A stretch of 64,000 nt of DNA from Piscinibacter sp. XHJ-5 (lineage in GTDB: Bacteria; Pseudomonadota; Gammaproteobacteria; Burkholderiales; Burkholderiaceae_C), in the NCBI RefSeq assembly GCF_029855045.1, contig NZ_CP123228.1, positions 3,410,001-3,474,000 on the forward strand. The letters are read 5' to 3'. Shown in pieces: positions 50,923-59,980 of the stretch. Both the position numbers and the translations under genes were made by a program. A model generated the notes under the pieces. The model was not told the DNA's origin, did not search any database, and saw only the letters and a list, made by a program, of their open reading frames with translations. Position 1 is the stretch's first letter, and each line of letters opens with the position of its first letter.

Positions 50923-51189
50923 GAAATCGATCGTGCTGCCTGCCTTCTCCGACCACTGCATCTGGACGAAGGCATTCTAGTGACCCCCACCCCGAGGGTC
51001 GTCGAAGCGACCCGATCCCGGCAAGCGCGACCGAGCCTTCGGAGGCAACAGGCGCCGATGCATGCGTTGCCGTTACGTCTTGCTTCATTGCCGGTCCCAG
51101 CATTCGTCTGTTGCGCGAACGAGTGCACGCCCGCGACGCCGCGTGCTGCCCACGCGGGCGAGCGGTCCAACGACAATCTGGAGGCGCCC

Positions 51190-51219
51190 ATGCGCCTATG
51201 GAAGAACCCCTTTCGATGA
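51190..51219 (+). other. Nine-residue leader ORF before mltD
   Basis: ATG 51190 has a strong Shine-Dalgarno, GGAGG (51180-51184), 5 nt upstream, and encodes MRLWKNPFR. Its TGA (51217-51219) overlaps the ATG of the transglycosylase (ATGA). This looks like a coupled leader peptide. It is too short to judge as protein. Confidence 0.5.
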
Positions 51220-52802
51220 GTCACCTTGCTGGTCTGCGCAGCCTGTCGTGTGCGTCGGTCTGCGCGCTGTTGATTGCCGGCTGCGCCACGCCCGCGCCCC
51301 CTGTGGCCGAAGCGCCACCGCCCGCGCCCGTGGCCGAGGCGGCCTCGGCCCCCGCGTCCGCCCCCGCGGTGGCGCAAGCCGCCAGCCCTGCGGCCGAGTC
51401 GGCGGCTGCCGCGCCGGTCGAGGCGGAAGCACCGCAGCCGGTCGACCCGCTGCGCCCCGAGGTGCTGGTCGATCTCAACGACACCGCCGCGCGCGCCGAC
51501 CTGTGGACCCGCGTGCGGCGGGGCTTCTCGATGCCCGACATCGACACCGACCTCGTGCGCGACGCCGAGCAGTGGTACGCGACCCGCCCGGACTACGTGC
51601 AGCGCATGACCGAACGCGGCAGCCGCTATCTGTTTCACATCGTCGAGGAGGTGGAGCGCCGCGGCATGCCCACCGAACTCGCGCTGCTGCCGTTCATCGA
51701 GAGCGCCTTCAACCCGGCGGCGATGTCCTCGGCCAAGGCCTCCGGCATGTGGCAGTTCATGCCGGCCACCGGCCGCGACTTCTCCCTCAAGCAGAACGTC
51801 TTTCGCGACGACCGCCGCGACGTGCTCGCCTCGACCCGCGCCGCGCTCGACTACCTGGCGCGGCTGCATGCGCAGTTCGGCGATTGGCACCTCGCGCTGG
51901 CCGCCTACAACTGGGGCGAAGGCAATGTGCAGCGCGCCATCAGCCGCAACCAGCGCAGCGGGCTGCCCACCGGCTACCTGAGCCTGCGCATGCCGTACGA
52001 GACGCAGTTCTACGTGCCCAAGCTGCAGGCGGTGAAGAACATCGTGGCCAAGCCCGAGACCTTCGGACTGGCGCTGCCTGAAGTCGCGAACCACCCCTAC
52101 TTCCTGAGCGTGCCGATCACGCGCGACATCGACGTGGACGTCGCCGCCCGCCTTGCCGGACTGCCGCTCGACGACTTCAAGGCGCTGAACCCGCAGATGA
52201 ACAAGCCGGTCATCCTCGCCGCCGGTACACCCTATGTGCTGCTGCCCTACGACAACGCCAACCGCTTCGTGCGCGCGGTCGGCGATCACCGCGGAGCGAT
52301 GGCGAGCTGGACCGCGTGGATCGCCCCCAAGACGCTGCGGCCGGCCGACGCCGCCAAGCAAGTCGGCATGAGCGAGGCGCAGCTGCGGGAAATCAACCGC
52401 ATCCCGCCGCGCATGCTGGTCAAGGGCGGGTCCACACTGCTGGTGCCGCGCAGCGCGCACCGCAGCACCGACGTCTCTGACCACATCGCCGACAACGCCA
52501 TGCTGGCGCTCGCGCCCGACCTGCCGCCGGCGCGCAAGGTATCGCTGAAAGCGGGCAGGAAGGACACGGTGGCCAGCATCGCGCGCCGCTATCGGCTGTC
52601 GGCCAGGCAAGTCGCGCAGTGGAACGATGTCAGCCCCGGCGCCAGCTTCAAGCCGGGCGAGACCATCGTGGTCTTTCTCGCGGGCAAGGCCGCTGGCCCG
52701 CACACCGTGCAGCCGACGCGCCGCACGGCCAACGTGAAGACCACGCGGCCGCAGAATCCGCGCGCGCAGCTGCGCCCGGCGAAGGTCTCGAAAAGCCGCT
52801 AG
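51216..52802 (+). CDS. mltD: MltD-like membrane-bound lytic murein transglycosylase
   Basis: 528 residues. The lipobox LIAGC at residues 19-23 makes it a lipoprotein; a Pro/Ala-rich linker follows (to about 85). The transglycosylase domain has catalytic Glu162 in [12 protein letters not shown], then [16 protein letters not shown] and [15 protein letters not shown]. The C-terminus carries LysM-like peptidoglycan-binding segments ([39 protein letters not shown]). Cleaves glycan chains. ATG 51216 gives the best signal peptide; ATG 51198 is possible. A leader ORF overlaps its start. Divergent from the methyltransferase. Confidence 0.92.
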   Translation: MSHLAGLRSLSCASVCALLIAGCATPAPPVAEAPPPAPVAEAASAPASAPAVAQAASPAAESAAAAPVEAEAPQPVDPLRPEVLVDLNDTAARADLWTRVRRGFSMPDIDTDLVRDAEQWYATRPDYVQRMTERGSRYLFHIVEEVERRGMPTELALLPFIESAFNPAAMSSAKASGMWQFMPATGRDFSLKQNVFRDDRRDVLASTRAALDYLARLHAQFGDWHLALAAYNWGEGNVQRAISRNQRSGLPTGYLSLRMPYETQFYVPKLQAVKNIVAKPETFGLALPEVANHPYFLSVPITRDIDVDVAARLAGLPLDDFKALNPQMNKPVILAAGTPYVLLPYDNANRFVRAVGDHRGAMASWTAWIAPKTLRPADAAKQVGMSEAQLREINRIPPRMLVKGGSTLLVPRSAHRSTDVSDHIADNAMLALAPDLPPARKVSLKAGRKDTVASIARRYRLSARQVAQWNDVSPGASFKPGETIVVFLAGKAAGPHTVQPTRRTANVKTTRPQNPRAQLRPAKVSKSR

Positions 52803-52830
52803 GTGTCCCGCTCTCCTCTGGCGGGACACC
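52802..52830. terminator. Hairpin between convergent mltD and recR
   Basis: GGTGTCCCGC (52802-52811) and GCGGGACACC (52821-52830) form a perfect 10-bp stem around a 9-nt loop. No T-tract, so either a weak bidirectional terminator or an mRNA stabilising hairpin. It begins at the last base of the mltD stop. Confidence 0.5.
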
Positions 52831-52858
52831 GCCCGGCAGAGGGAAGTCCCGCACCGGA

Positions 52859-53446
52859 TCAGCGCCGGTCCACCAGCGCGTGGGCGATCGTGCCGAGGTC
52901 CACGTACTCGAGCTCGCTGCCGATCGGCACGCCGCGGGCCAGGCGTGTGACCCGCAGGCCCCTTGACTTGAGCGCCTCGCCGATGACGTGCGCCGTCGCC
53001 TCGCCTTCGGCCGTGAAGTTGGTCGCGACGATGACCTCCTCCACCACGCCGCCGCCGGCGCGCTCGATGAGTTGTGCGAGGCCGATGTCGCGCGCGCCGA
53101 CGCCGTCGAGCGGGCTCAGCCGTCCCATCAGCACGAAGTACATGCCGCGGTAGCTCCCCGTGCGCTCCAGCGCCGCCTGGTCTGCCGGGTTCTCGACCAC
53201 GCACAGCAACCGCGCGTCACGCGAGGCGTCGAGGCAGGTGCTGCAGACGGCGCTCTCCGTGAAGGTATGGCAGCGCTCGCAATGACGCAGGTGGGCAACC
53301 GCCGACTGCAGCGACACAGCCAGCCGCTGCGCGCCCTCGCGGTCGTGCTGCAGCAGGTGGAACGCCATGCGCTGCGCCGACTTCACGCCGACACCGGGCA
53401 AGCGGCGCAGCGAATCGATCAGTGCGTCGAGGGCGGGTTCGGCCAC
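52859..53446 (-). CDS. recR: Recombination protein RecR
   Basis: 195 residues. HhH start ([20 protein letters not shown]), Cys4 zinc finger [16 protein letters not shown], and Toprim with [35 protein letters not shown] and [14 protein letters not shown]. With RecO loads RecA at gaps. It is third in dnaX-ybaB-recR, starting 4 nt after ybaB. Confidence 0.97.
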   Translation of the reverse strand: MAEPALDALIDSLRRLPGVGVKSAQRMAFHLLQHDREGAQRLAVSLQSAVAHLRHCERCHTFTESAVCSTCLDASRDARLLCVVENPADQAALERTGSYRGMYFVLMGRLSPLDGVGARDIGLAQLIERAGGGVVEEVIVATNFTAEGEATAHVIGEALKSRGLRVTRLARGVPIGSELEYVDLGTIAHALVDRR

Positions 53447-53450
53447 GGAG

Positions 53451-53777
53451 TCAGAACGGGAACTTCATGCCCGGCGGCAGCGGCATGCCAGCGGTCAGCT
53501 TGGACATCTTCTCCTGCGACACCTCCTCGGCGCGGCGCAGGCCATCGTTGAAGGCAGCGGCCACCAGGTCTTCGAGCATGTCCTTGTCGTCGGCCAGCAG
53601 GCTGGGATCGATGGCGACCCGCTTGACATCGTGCTTGCAGGTCATCGTGACCTTCACCAGGCCGGCGCCGGACTGGCCTTCGACCTCGATGGTGGCCAGC
53701 TCCTCCTGCGCCTTCTTCAGGTTGTCCTGCATCGCCTGCGCCTGCTTCATCAAGCCGGCGAGTTGGTTCTTCATCAT
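53451..53777 (-). CDS. ybaB: YbaB/EbfC nucleoid-associated protein
   Basis: 108 residues. Starts [20 protein letters not shown], has the long helix [20 protein letters not shown] and [17 protein letters not shown], ends in a Pro/Gly tail (LPPGMKFPF). Binds DNA as a dimer. Between dnaX (18 nt upstream) and recR, as in most proteobacteria. Confidence 0.96.
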   Translation of the reverse strand: MMKNQLAGLMKQAQAMQDNLKKAQEELATIEVEGQSGAGLVKVTMTCKHDVKRVAIDPSLLADDKDMLEDLVAAAFNDGLRRAEEVSQEKMSKLTAGMPLPPGMKFPF

Positions 53778-53795
53778 GGCGTTTCTCCAGAAATC

Positions 53796-55565
53796 TCAAT
53801 GCGGTTTGATCGAACCCGGCACGATGCGCGCCGTCTTGTATTGCGACATCAGCGCCTGCACCAGCGGGTCGTTGTGGATGATCTGCTCCGCCTCTCGCTG
53901 CCGGCGCTCGCGCTCGGCGGCCGCGCGCAGGGCGGGCGAGTCCTCGGCCGGGCCCGCCTCGACCTCGAGGCGAACCGCACGGCCCGAGATCTGCGCCAGC
54001 GCGGCTTGCAGCTTGTCGCGCTGGGCCGCGGCGCGCAGCGTTTCGCGTTCGACGCGCAGCCGCCAGACCGCCGTGGCGCCTTCATCGGACGCTGCGACGC
54101 ATTGGGCTTGCATCGCCAACTCGCGCACCAGCGCACCGATGAGACCCTGCTTCACCATCCGCTCCACGACATCGTTCCAGCGGTCGCCAAGGTCGGTGCG
54201 CGACAGGACCGGTCGTGCGGGCTCGGTGGGCGCGGCCGCGACACCGGCAGGCGGCTGCGGGTCCTCGCTCTCGAACGGCACCTCCTCCCACGGCGGCGGC
54301 TCCTGGACCGAAGGCTTGACGCGGGCCGCGGGCGCGGCCGCCGCGACAGCCGGCATCGCGGGCTGCTGCCTGGCCGGGGCAGGCCTGGGGGCGGCGACAG
54401 CGACCGGCGCGGCCAATGCAGCCTGCGAGCTGCCGCGCGCCGGCGCGACGACCTCATCGCCGCCGCGCGGCGGGCGGAACGCGAGCATGCGCAGCAGCAC
54501 CATCACCAGGCCGCTGTACTCGTCGGGTGCCAGCGCCAGCTCGGCGCGGCCGTGCAGCGCCATGCTGTAGACCAGCTGCGTCTCGTCGGCGGGCAGCAGG
54601 CCCGCCAGACGCGACGCGGCGGCGACGTCCGGATCGCTGCTGTCGAGCGCACCCGGGACTGCCTGCAGGACCGCCATCTGCTGCAGCAGGTCGGCCAGTT
54701 CTTCCAGCGTGCCCGCAGCGGACAAGCCGAGGCCGCGCAGCGCATCGGCGGTCTCGACCAGTGCCGCGCCATCGCTGGCGGCCAGCGCTTCGACGATGCG
54801 CACGACGTGCCCGCGGTCAACCGCGCCCAGCATCTGACGCACGCCGGCTTCGCTGAGCGAGCCGGCCCCGAAGGCGACGGCCTGGTCCGTGAGCGACAAC
54901 GCATCGCGCATCGACCCGCGAGCGGCTCGCGACAGCAGGCGCAACGCGCCCGGCTCGGCGGCGATGCCTTCGTCCGACAGCACGTGGGCCAGATGCTCCT
55001 GCACCGTCTGCGGCGCCATCGGTCGCAGGTTGAATTGCAGGCAGCGCGACAGCACCGTGGGCGGAACCTTCTGCGGATCGGTGGTGGCGAGAACGAACTT
55101 CAGGTACTCCGGCGGCTCTTCCAGCGTCTTCAGCATCGCGTTGAACGCGGTGTTCGACAGCATGTGCACTTCGTCGATCATGTAGACCTTGAAGCGGCCC
55201 ACCACCGGCTTGTAGACCGCCTGGTCCAGCAGCAACGTGATCTCCTCGACGCCGCGATTCGAAGCCGCGTCGAGCTCGACGTAGTCGACGAAGCGGCCGA
55301 CGTCGATGTCGCGGCACGCATCGCACGCGCCGCACGGACGCGCCGTGATCCCGCCCGCGCCGTCCGGCCCCGTGCAATTGAGCGACTTCGCGAGGATGCG
55401 CGACACCGTCGTCTTGCCGACGCCGCGGGTGCCGGTGAAAAGGTAGGCGTGATGCAGTCGGCCCTGGGTCAGCGCATTCGCCAGCGCCTGCACCACATGC
55501 TCCTGCCCCACGAGCTGCTCGAAGCTGCGTGGGCGGTATTTGCGGGCGAGGACCTGGTAGCTCAT
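53796..55565 (-). CDS. dnaX: DNA polymerase III subunits gamma/tau
   Basis: 589 residues. MSYQVLARKYRPRSFEQLVG at the start; Walker A GTRGVGKT (45-52); zinc-binding Cys64, 78, 81 and 84; Walker B region VYMIDEVHMLS and the sensor ATTDPQKVP. Clamp-loader ATPase of the holoenzyme. The second half is an Ala/Pro-rich tau extension ending IVPGSIKPH. Whether a programmed frameshift makes a short gamma is not evident. ATG 55565 was chosen; an ATG three codons upstream is possible. Confidence 0.97.
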   Translation of the reverse strand: MSYQVLARKYRPRSFEQLVGQEHVVQALANALTQGRLHHAYLFTGTRGVGKTTVSRILAKSLNCTGPDGAGGITARPCGACDACRDIDVGRFVDYVELDAASNRGVEEITLLLDQAVYKPVVGRFKVYMIDEVHMLSNTAFNAMLKTLEEPPEYLKFVLATTDPQKVPPTVLSRCLQFNLRPMAPQTVQEHLAHVLSDEGIAAEPGALRLLSRAARGSMRDALSLTDQAVAFGAGSLSEAGVRQMLGAVDRGHVVRIVEALAASDGAALVETADALRGLGLSAAGTLEELADLLQQMAVLQAVPGALDSSDPDVAAASRLAGLLPADETQLVYSMALHGRAELALAPDEYSGLVMVLLRMLAFRPPRGGDEVVAPARGSSQAALAAPVAVAAPRPAPARQQPAMPAVAAAAPAARVKPSVQEPPPWEEVPFESEDPQPPAGVAAAPTEPARPVLSRTDLGDRWNDVVERMVKQGLIGALVRELAMQAQCVAASDEGATAVWRLRVERETLRAAAQRDKLQAALAQISGRAVRLEVEAGPAEDSPALRAAAERERRQREAEQIIHNDPLVQALMSQYKTARIVPGSIKPH

Positions 55566-55629
55566 GCGGGCCATTCTACGGGGGCGCCTGCGACGAACCG
55601 GCACTGTGCCTGACCGATAATCGGCCCCC

Positions 55630-56757
55630 ATGACACGTGCCGTTTCTCCTTCCGACGCCGCGACGCTCAGCTACGAACACGCCGGCGTTGACTACGATCT
55701 GATCGACCCGCTGAAGGTGGCGGCCCAGCGTGCCGCAGCGGCCACAGGTACACATCTGGCCGCACACGGCTTTCGCGAAGTGACGGCGTCGCGCGGCGAG
55801 TCGGCGTATGTCGTCGACGTGGGTCCGTTCTATCTCGCAAGCATCGTCGAATGCCTGGGCTCGAAGGCCCTGGTGGCCGACGAGATGCACAGGCTTACCG
55901 GCAAGAGCTGGTACGACAGCATCGCGCAGGACACGATCGCGATGGCCATCAACGACCTCATCACCGTCGGCGCGACACCGCTGGTGGTGCAGGCGTACTG
56001 GGCCGCGGGCGGCTCCGACTGGTTCGGCGATGCCGAGCGCGCGCAGGCTCTGGTGGCCGGCTGGAAGCGTGCGTGCGACACCTGCCGCGTCGCCTGGGGC
56101 GGCGGCGAGACGCCTGCGCTCGCCGGCATCGTCGCCGATGGCCGCATCGATCTCGCGGCGTCGTGCACCGGCCTCATCAGCCCGAAGGAGCGCCTTTCGG
56201 TCGGGGATGAACTCGGCCCCGGCGACGCGATCGTGCTGCTCGCCTCTAGCGGCATCCATGCCAACGGCCTCAGCCTCGCGCGCAAGCTGGTCGAGCGCCT
56301 GCCGCAGGGCTACCTGACCGAAGTCGCCCCGGGGTTCACCTACGGCGAAGCGCTGCTGGCGCCGACCGTGCTGTACTCGCCGGTGACCGAAGCGCTGCAC
56401 CATGCCGGCATCAGGCCGCACTACTGCGCCAACATCACCGGCCACGGATGGCGCAAGCTGCTGCGACATCCGGCCGCGCACACCTACCGCATCAAGCACG
56501 TGCCCGAGGTGCCGCCAGTCCTCCGATTCATCCAGCAGCACGCGCGCCAGGACGACCGCGAGGCCTACAGCACGTTCAACATGGGCGCCGGCTTCGCGCT
56601 CTTCGTGAAGGCAGCAGAGGCGCAGAAAGCGGTCGAGGTCGCGCAGGCCCAGGGCGTTGCCGCGCTCGTGGCGGGACACGTCGAAGCAGGTGCCAAGAAG
56701 CTCGTCATAGAGCCCTTGGGCATCGAATTCGGCGACGATGCGCTGAAGTTGCGCTGA
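55630..56757 (+). CDS. PurM-like AIR synthase-related protein
   Basis: 375 residues with the PurM (AIR synthase) two-domain fold. Recognisable blocks: DTIAMAINDLITVGATPLVV (PurM VAMCVNDILVQGAEPL), WGGGETPALAG (PurM GGETAEMPG), LASSGIHANGLSLARKLVE (PurM PSSGxHSNGYSLxRK) and ITGHGWRKLLR. The canonical DGVGTK ATP-site motif reads ECLGSK, so it is a paralogue rather than the housekeeping purM, and its substrate is unknown. Divergent from dnaX with 64 nt between. GATAAT (55616-55621) lies 8 nt before ATG 55630, without a Shine-Dalgarno. Confidence 0.85.
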   Translation: MTRAVSPSDAATLSYEHAGVDYDLIDPLKVAAQRAAAATGTHLAAHGFREVTASRGESAYVVDVGPFYLASIVECLGSKALVADEMHRLTGKSWYDSIAQDTIAMAINDLITVGATPLVVQAYWAAGGSDWFGDAERAQALVAGWKRACDTCRVAWGGGETPALAGIVADGRIDLAASCTGLISPKERLSVGDELGPGDAIVLLASSGIHANGLSLARKLVERLPQGYLTEVAPGFTYGEALLAPTVLYSPVTEALHHAGIRPHYCANITGHGWRKLLRHPAAHTYRIKHVPEVPPVLRFIQQHARQDDREAYSTFNMGAGFALFVKAAEAQKAVEVAQAQGVAALVAGHVEAGAKKLVIEPLGIEFGDDALKLR

Positions 56758-56807
56758 CGCCAAAGCCCCAGGTCCGGGGGGCGCGGATCGCGCCCTCTAC
56801 AATCCGC

Positions 56808-56908
56808 CTCGACGGGCCTCCCCGCATGGAAGCGCGGCCAACCGGGTCAGGTCGGGAACGAAGCAGCCCCAACCGTTGTGACCAGTGCCGGGGGTAAGGC
56901 TCGTCAAC
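56808..56908 (+). ncRNA. ffs: 4.5S signal recognition particle RNA
   Basis: The core GGTCAGGTCGGGAACGAAGC matches the conserved SRP RNA tip GGTCAGG...GAAGCAGCC, which binds Ffh. The ends GACGGGCCTCCCCG and CGGGGGTAAGGCTCGTC pair to form the long hairpin. About 100 nt, the usual bacterial short form. TACAAT at 56798-56803 is a good -10. The end is followed by a pyrimidine-rich CCTATCCCTCTTT. Confidence 0.92.
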
Positions 56909-57002
56909 CTATCCCTCTTTCCTGCACATCCACACACGAACCGGCAATCCGGTCCGTGCGATGTGCAGCAATTGCAAACCGGCTTGCCGCCCGGGACTTC
57001 AG

Positions 57003-57491
57003 TCAGTTCCGATCGCCGCGCTTGCCGGCCATGCTGGTGCCGGACCCCGACACCGAACCGCCGCCCAATTGAGCCAGCACCCGGTCGTGCTCGGCCTGCG
57101 CCTGGCGCACGCAGTCGCGCGGCGACCGATCGCTGCGGCAGCCCTCGCTCTTGGCCCATGCCAGCGCATTGCGCGCTTCTTCGCGAGCGGCGCGCATGTC
57201 GGCAGGAGGCCCCGGCTCGGTGGTCAGGTCGACCTTGGTCTCGACGACCGTCGGAGCCGGCGTCGGTGCCGTGGCGGTCGCGGCAGGCGGCGACGCAGGC
57301 GCGGCCGGCATCGTGCTGGTCGTGGCAGGCGGCATCGTGCTCGTGGTCGCAGGCGGCGTGGTGCTGCTCGAGCTCGGCGCCTCCGGTGTCACCTGGGTCT
57401 GGCTCGGAGCCTGGTACTGCGTCTGTGCCATTGAGGCGGCACCCGACACCGCCAACGCGGCGATGGCCAGCAGAGAGATCGGCTGCTTCAT
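57003..57491 (-). CDS. Secreted Thr/Pro/Ala-rich protein of unknown function
   Basis: 162 residues. Signal peptide MKQPISLLAIAALAVSGAAS, cleavage near SMAQ. A low-complexity Ser/Thr/Pro stretch follows (about 28-75; PPATTSTMP is repeated twice). The C-terminal 80 residues contain two Cys (SEGCRSDRSPRDCVRQAQ) that may form a disulfide, in a helix-forming Ala/Arg/Glu context. I do not recognise the family. Monocistronic, minus strand, between SRP RNA and the kinase-HDOD genes; those genes are on the same strand but end 72 nt upstream. Confidence 0.75.
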   Translation of the reverse strand: MKQPISLLAIAALAVSGAASMAQTQYQAPSQTQVTPEAPSSSSTTPPATTSTMPPATTSTMPAAPASPPAATATAPTPAPTVVETKVDLTTEPGPPADMRAAREEARNALAWAKSEGCRSDRSPRDCVRQAQAEHDRVLAQLGGGSVSGSGTSMAGKRGDRN

Positions 57492-57562
57492 GGTCAATTC
57501 CTTTCCTTCTTGCCCCGTCGGAGCACAAGAAAAGGCAGCAAGCGACATGCCCAGGGCGAGGG

Positions 57563-59974
57563 TTAACCCGCCTGTTTGAATGCCATCACGGCCTGGTTGC
57601 GCAAGGTTCGAAGCAGCGAAAGCTCCTTCTCGCCGAGGTCGATTCCGCCCGGCTGCGCCTTGTCGGCATAGATGAGCGCGAAGGGCGCGCCCTTCAGCAT
57701 CAGCGGCAGCAGCAGGAAGGCCGGCGCACCGACCGCCTCGCGGTACCACGTCGGCAGCCGGCTGGCGATGCCGGCCGCAGTCGCGTCGCTGATCAAGGTA
57801 TCGGCTCCCTTGATGCACACCGCGGCAAACAGATCGCTGGGCGACTTCAATGGCACCTTGAAGGCAGCCGCCACCCGCTCGGCGCCTTCACCGAGCCCGA
57901 AGCGGCCCGTCAGCGTGTCGGTCTTCGCGTCGCGCAGGCAGAACACGATGCGACGAAAGCCGAGCGCCCGGAACATCGTCTCCAGGATCATGCGCAGCAC
58001 TTCGTTGAGCCTGAAGCTCTCGACCATTGAATTGGTGATGTCCTGGATGCCGGCCGCCATCACCTGGGCCGCGTTGTCGACCGGCCGCGGCTCCAATGGC
58101 TGCGGCAGCGTGGCATGCAGTTCGTGCGGCGTCAGAGTGTCGCGCTCCGGCGGGGGCGATTCGGCCGGCGCCGGCTCACGCAGCAGGCGGCTCGCCGGCG
58201 TGCCGGGGGCGACGTGCAGATTCATCGCCTTGGTCATCTCGCTCAGCTTGCTGCGCGCCACGCCGGCCGCGCGCTCGAGTTCACGCGCATCCACGCCGAG
58301 CAGGCGGCCGTAGCGCTCGCCAATGGCGGCCAGCCCTGCAGCCGATTCGCCCAGTTCGCTTCGCAGCAGGACGTCGGTGATCTCGTTGGCGGCCAGCGCG
58401 AGCCAGCGCAATCGCTCGCCCGGCTTGTCGCCGACGCGAGAAGGCAGATCCCCCGTGGGCCGGCGCATGCATCGCTGCAGTGTCTCGGGCAGGCCCCACG
58501 TCCTGGCGACGCCTGAGCCCAGGTCCTCGAAGCCTACGCCCAGCACGCCGATCGACGCGGCTTCCTCGACGGCGACGGTCACCGGCCGCCCGCTCTTCGC
58601 GTGATCGGTGAGAACGCCGCGGATCTGCCGTGCTTCCTCGGGGAAGTAGAACTCGGTGAGCAGGCGGCCGAGGTTCTGGAACATCGCACCGATGAAGGCC
58701 TCCTCGCTTTCGCGGGGGACCGGGCACAGCTCGCCGGCCAGCGTGCCGGCCATCAGCGAGCGCAGGAACTCTTCCTTGAGCTGGGTAGCGTGCCCCTTGT
58801 CGTGCATGTGCTCGAGCAGCACGAGGCTGAGCGCCATGTTGCGGATGCCCGCGAAGCCCACCAGGGCCACCGCCCGCGACACCGTGCTGATGGTGCCGCC
58901 GCCAGCGTGGCGGTACGACGCCGAGTTCACCATGCGCAGCAGCTTGTTGGTCAGCGCGACGTCCTTCAGGATCTCGTTGGACAGGCTGCCAAGGCTCTCG
59001 TTCTCCGAGTTGGCCACGCGCTGGATGCGCCCCACCGAGTCGGACATGGATGGGAAGTCGCTGCGATGCTTCATGCGCCGCAGCAGGAATTCGAGCGTGC
59101 CGCTGTTGCCGACGCTGGCGGCCGTCGCCGCGGCGGCCGTCACCGGCGAGAGCCAGTCCTGCAGCGCGTGCTGAAACTTTGCCGCGCTGACGTGGCGCGC
59201 CGCCGGATCGCGGGCCAGGGCGCGCAGCACGATGGCGCGCAGCGCATCGTCCACCTCCGCTGGCAGGGCTGCCGGCAAGGCGAGGTCCTCGTGCGCGGTG
59301 CGGTAGATCGCACGGTACGGGTCCTTCTCGGCGATCAGCGGCTTGCCGTGCAACGCTTCGGCCAGCACGAGGCCGGTGGAGAACACGTCCATCGCAGGCG
59401 CGGGCGGAGCCCCGTTGGCGGCCTCGGGCGACATGTACCCCGGCGTGCCGACGACCTGCTGGTGCTGTGCCGCGTCCTTCACCTGGGCGGCGATGCCGAA
59501 GTCCATGACGCGCGCCCGCCCCGACCCGTCGACCAGGATGTTCGACGGCTTGAGGTCGCGATGCACGACCCCGGCCGCATGCGCCTCCTGCAGCGCCTCG
59601 AGCACGCCCAGGAGCAGCTGCACCGCCTCGCGCGCCGGCAGCGCACCGCGTGCGCGCAGGTGCTCGCTCAACGTGCGTCCGGGCACGTATTCGAAGACGA
59701 GGTACGGTTGCCCCTCGTGGGTGTCGGCCTCGAACACCGGCACGATGTGGGGATGCGTCAGCCGGCTGACGCTGCGCGCTTCCTGCAGCCAGTGGTTGAC
59801 GGTGGCCGCATCGGCGCCTCCGGCCGGGCGCATCAGCTTGACGGCGACCTCGCGCTCCAGTCGCGTATCGAAGCCCAGCCACACGGTCGCCTGGGCGCCC
59901 TTGCCCAGCACTCGCCGCAATTCGAAGCGGCCGATGCGAGCGGGTACCGGCGCGGCGGAGGGAACGGCGGCCAT
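57563..59974 (-). CDS. Ser/Thr protein kinase-HDOD-GAF protein
   Basis: 803 residues. Residues 15-285 are a Hanks kinase: Gly loop GKGAQATV at 25, Lys46 in VAVKLM, VHRDLKPSNILV (Asp140, Asn145), DFG at 158-160, and GTPGYMSPEA. All catalytic residues are present. An HDOD domain (about 300-510) has FPSMSDSVGRIQRVANSENE and the VNSASYRHAGGGTISTVSRA core, without HD phosphohydrolase ligands. A GAF domain (about 645-800) ends the protein. No TM segment. It starts 6 nt after the stop of the upstream paralogue, so they are one operon. Confidence 0.92.
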   Translation of the reverse strand: MAAVPSAAPVPARIGRFELRRVLGKGAQATVWLGFDTRLEREVAVKLMRPAGGADAATVNHWLQEARSVSRLTHPHIVPVFEADTHEGQPYLVFEYVPGRTLSEHLRARGALPAREAVQLLLGVLEALQEAHAAGVVHRDLKPSNILVDGSGRARVMDFGIAAQVKDAAQHQQVVGTPGYMSPEAANGAPPAPAMDVFSTGLVLAEALHGKPLIAEKDPYRAIYRTAHEDLALPAALPAEVDDALRAIVLRALARDPAARHVSAAKFQHALQDWLSPVTAAAATAASVGNSGTLEFLLRRMKHRSDFPSMSDSVGRIQRVANSENESLGSLSNEILKDVALTNKLLRMVNSASYRHAGGGTISTVSRAVALVGFAGIRNMALSLVLLEHMHDKGHATQLKEEFLRSLMAGTLAGELCPVPRESEEAFIGAMFQNLGRLLTEFYFPEEARQIRGVLTDHAKSGRPVTVAVEEAASIGVLGVGFEDLGSGVARTWGLPETLQRCMRRPTGDLPSRVGDKPGERLRWLALAANEITDVLLRSELGESAAGLAAIGERYGRLLGVDARELERAAGVARSKLSEMTKAMNLHVAPGTPASRLLREPAPAESPPPERDTLTPHELHATLPQPLEPRPVDNAAQVMAAGIQDITNSMVESFRLNEVLRMILETMFRALGFRRIVFCLRDAKTDTLTGRFGLGEGAERVAAAFKVPLKSPSDLFAAVCIKGADTLISDATAAGIASRLPTWYREAVGAPAFLLLPLMLKGAPFALIYADKAQPGGIDLGEKELSLLRTLRNQAVMAFKQAG

Positions 59975-59980
59975 GGGGGC

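Noticed and set aside
50093..51103. N-terminal extension of rnhA by 337 codons
   Set aside because: The extension is antisense-like and Arg/Ala-rich; rnhA's ATG 50092 overlaps the methyltransferase stop and gives normal length.
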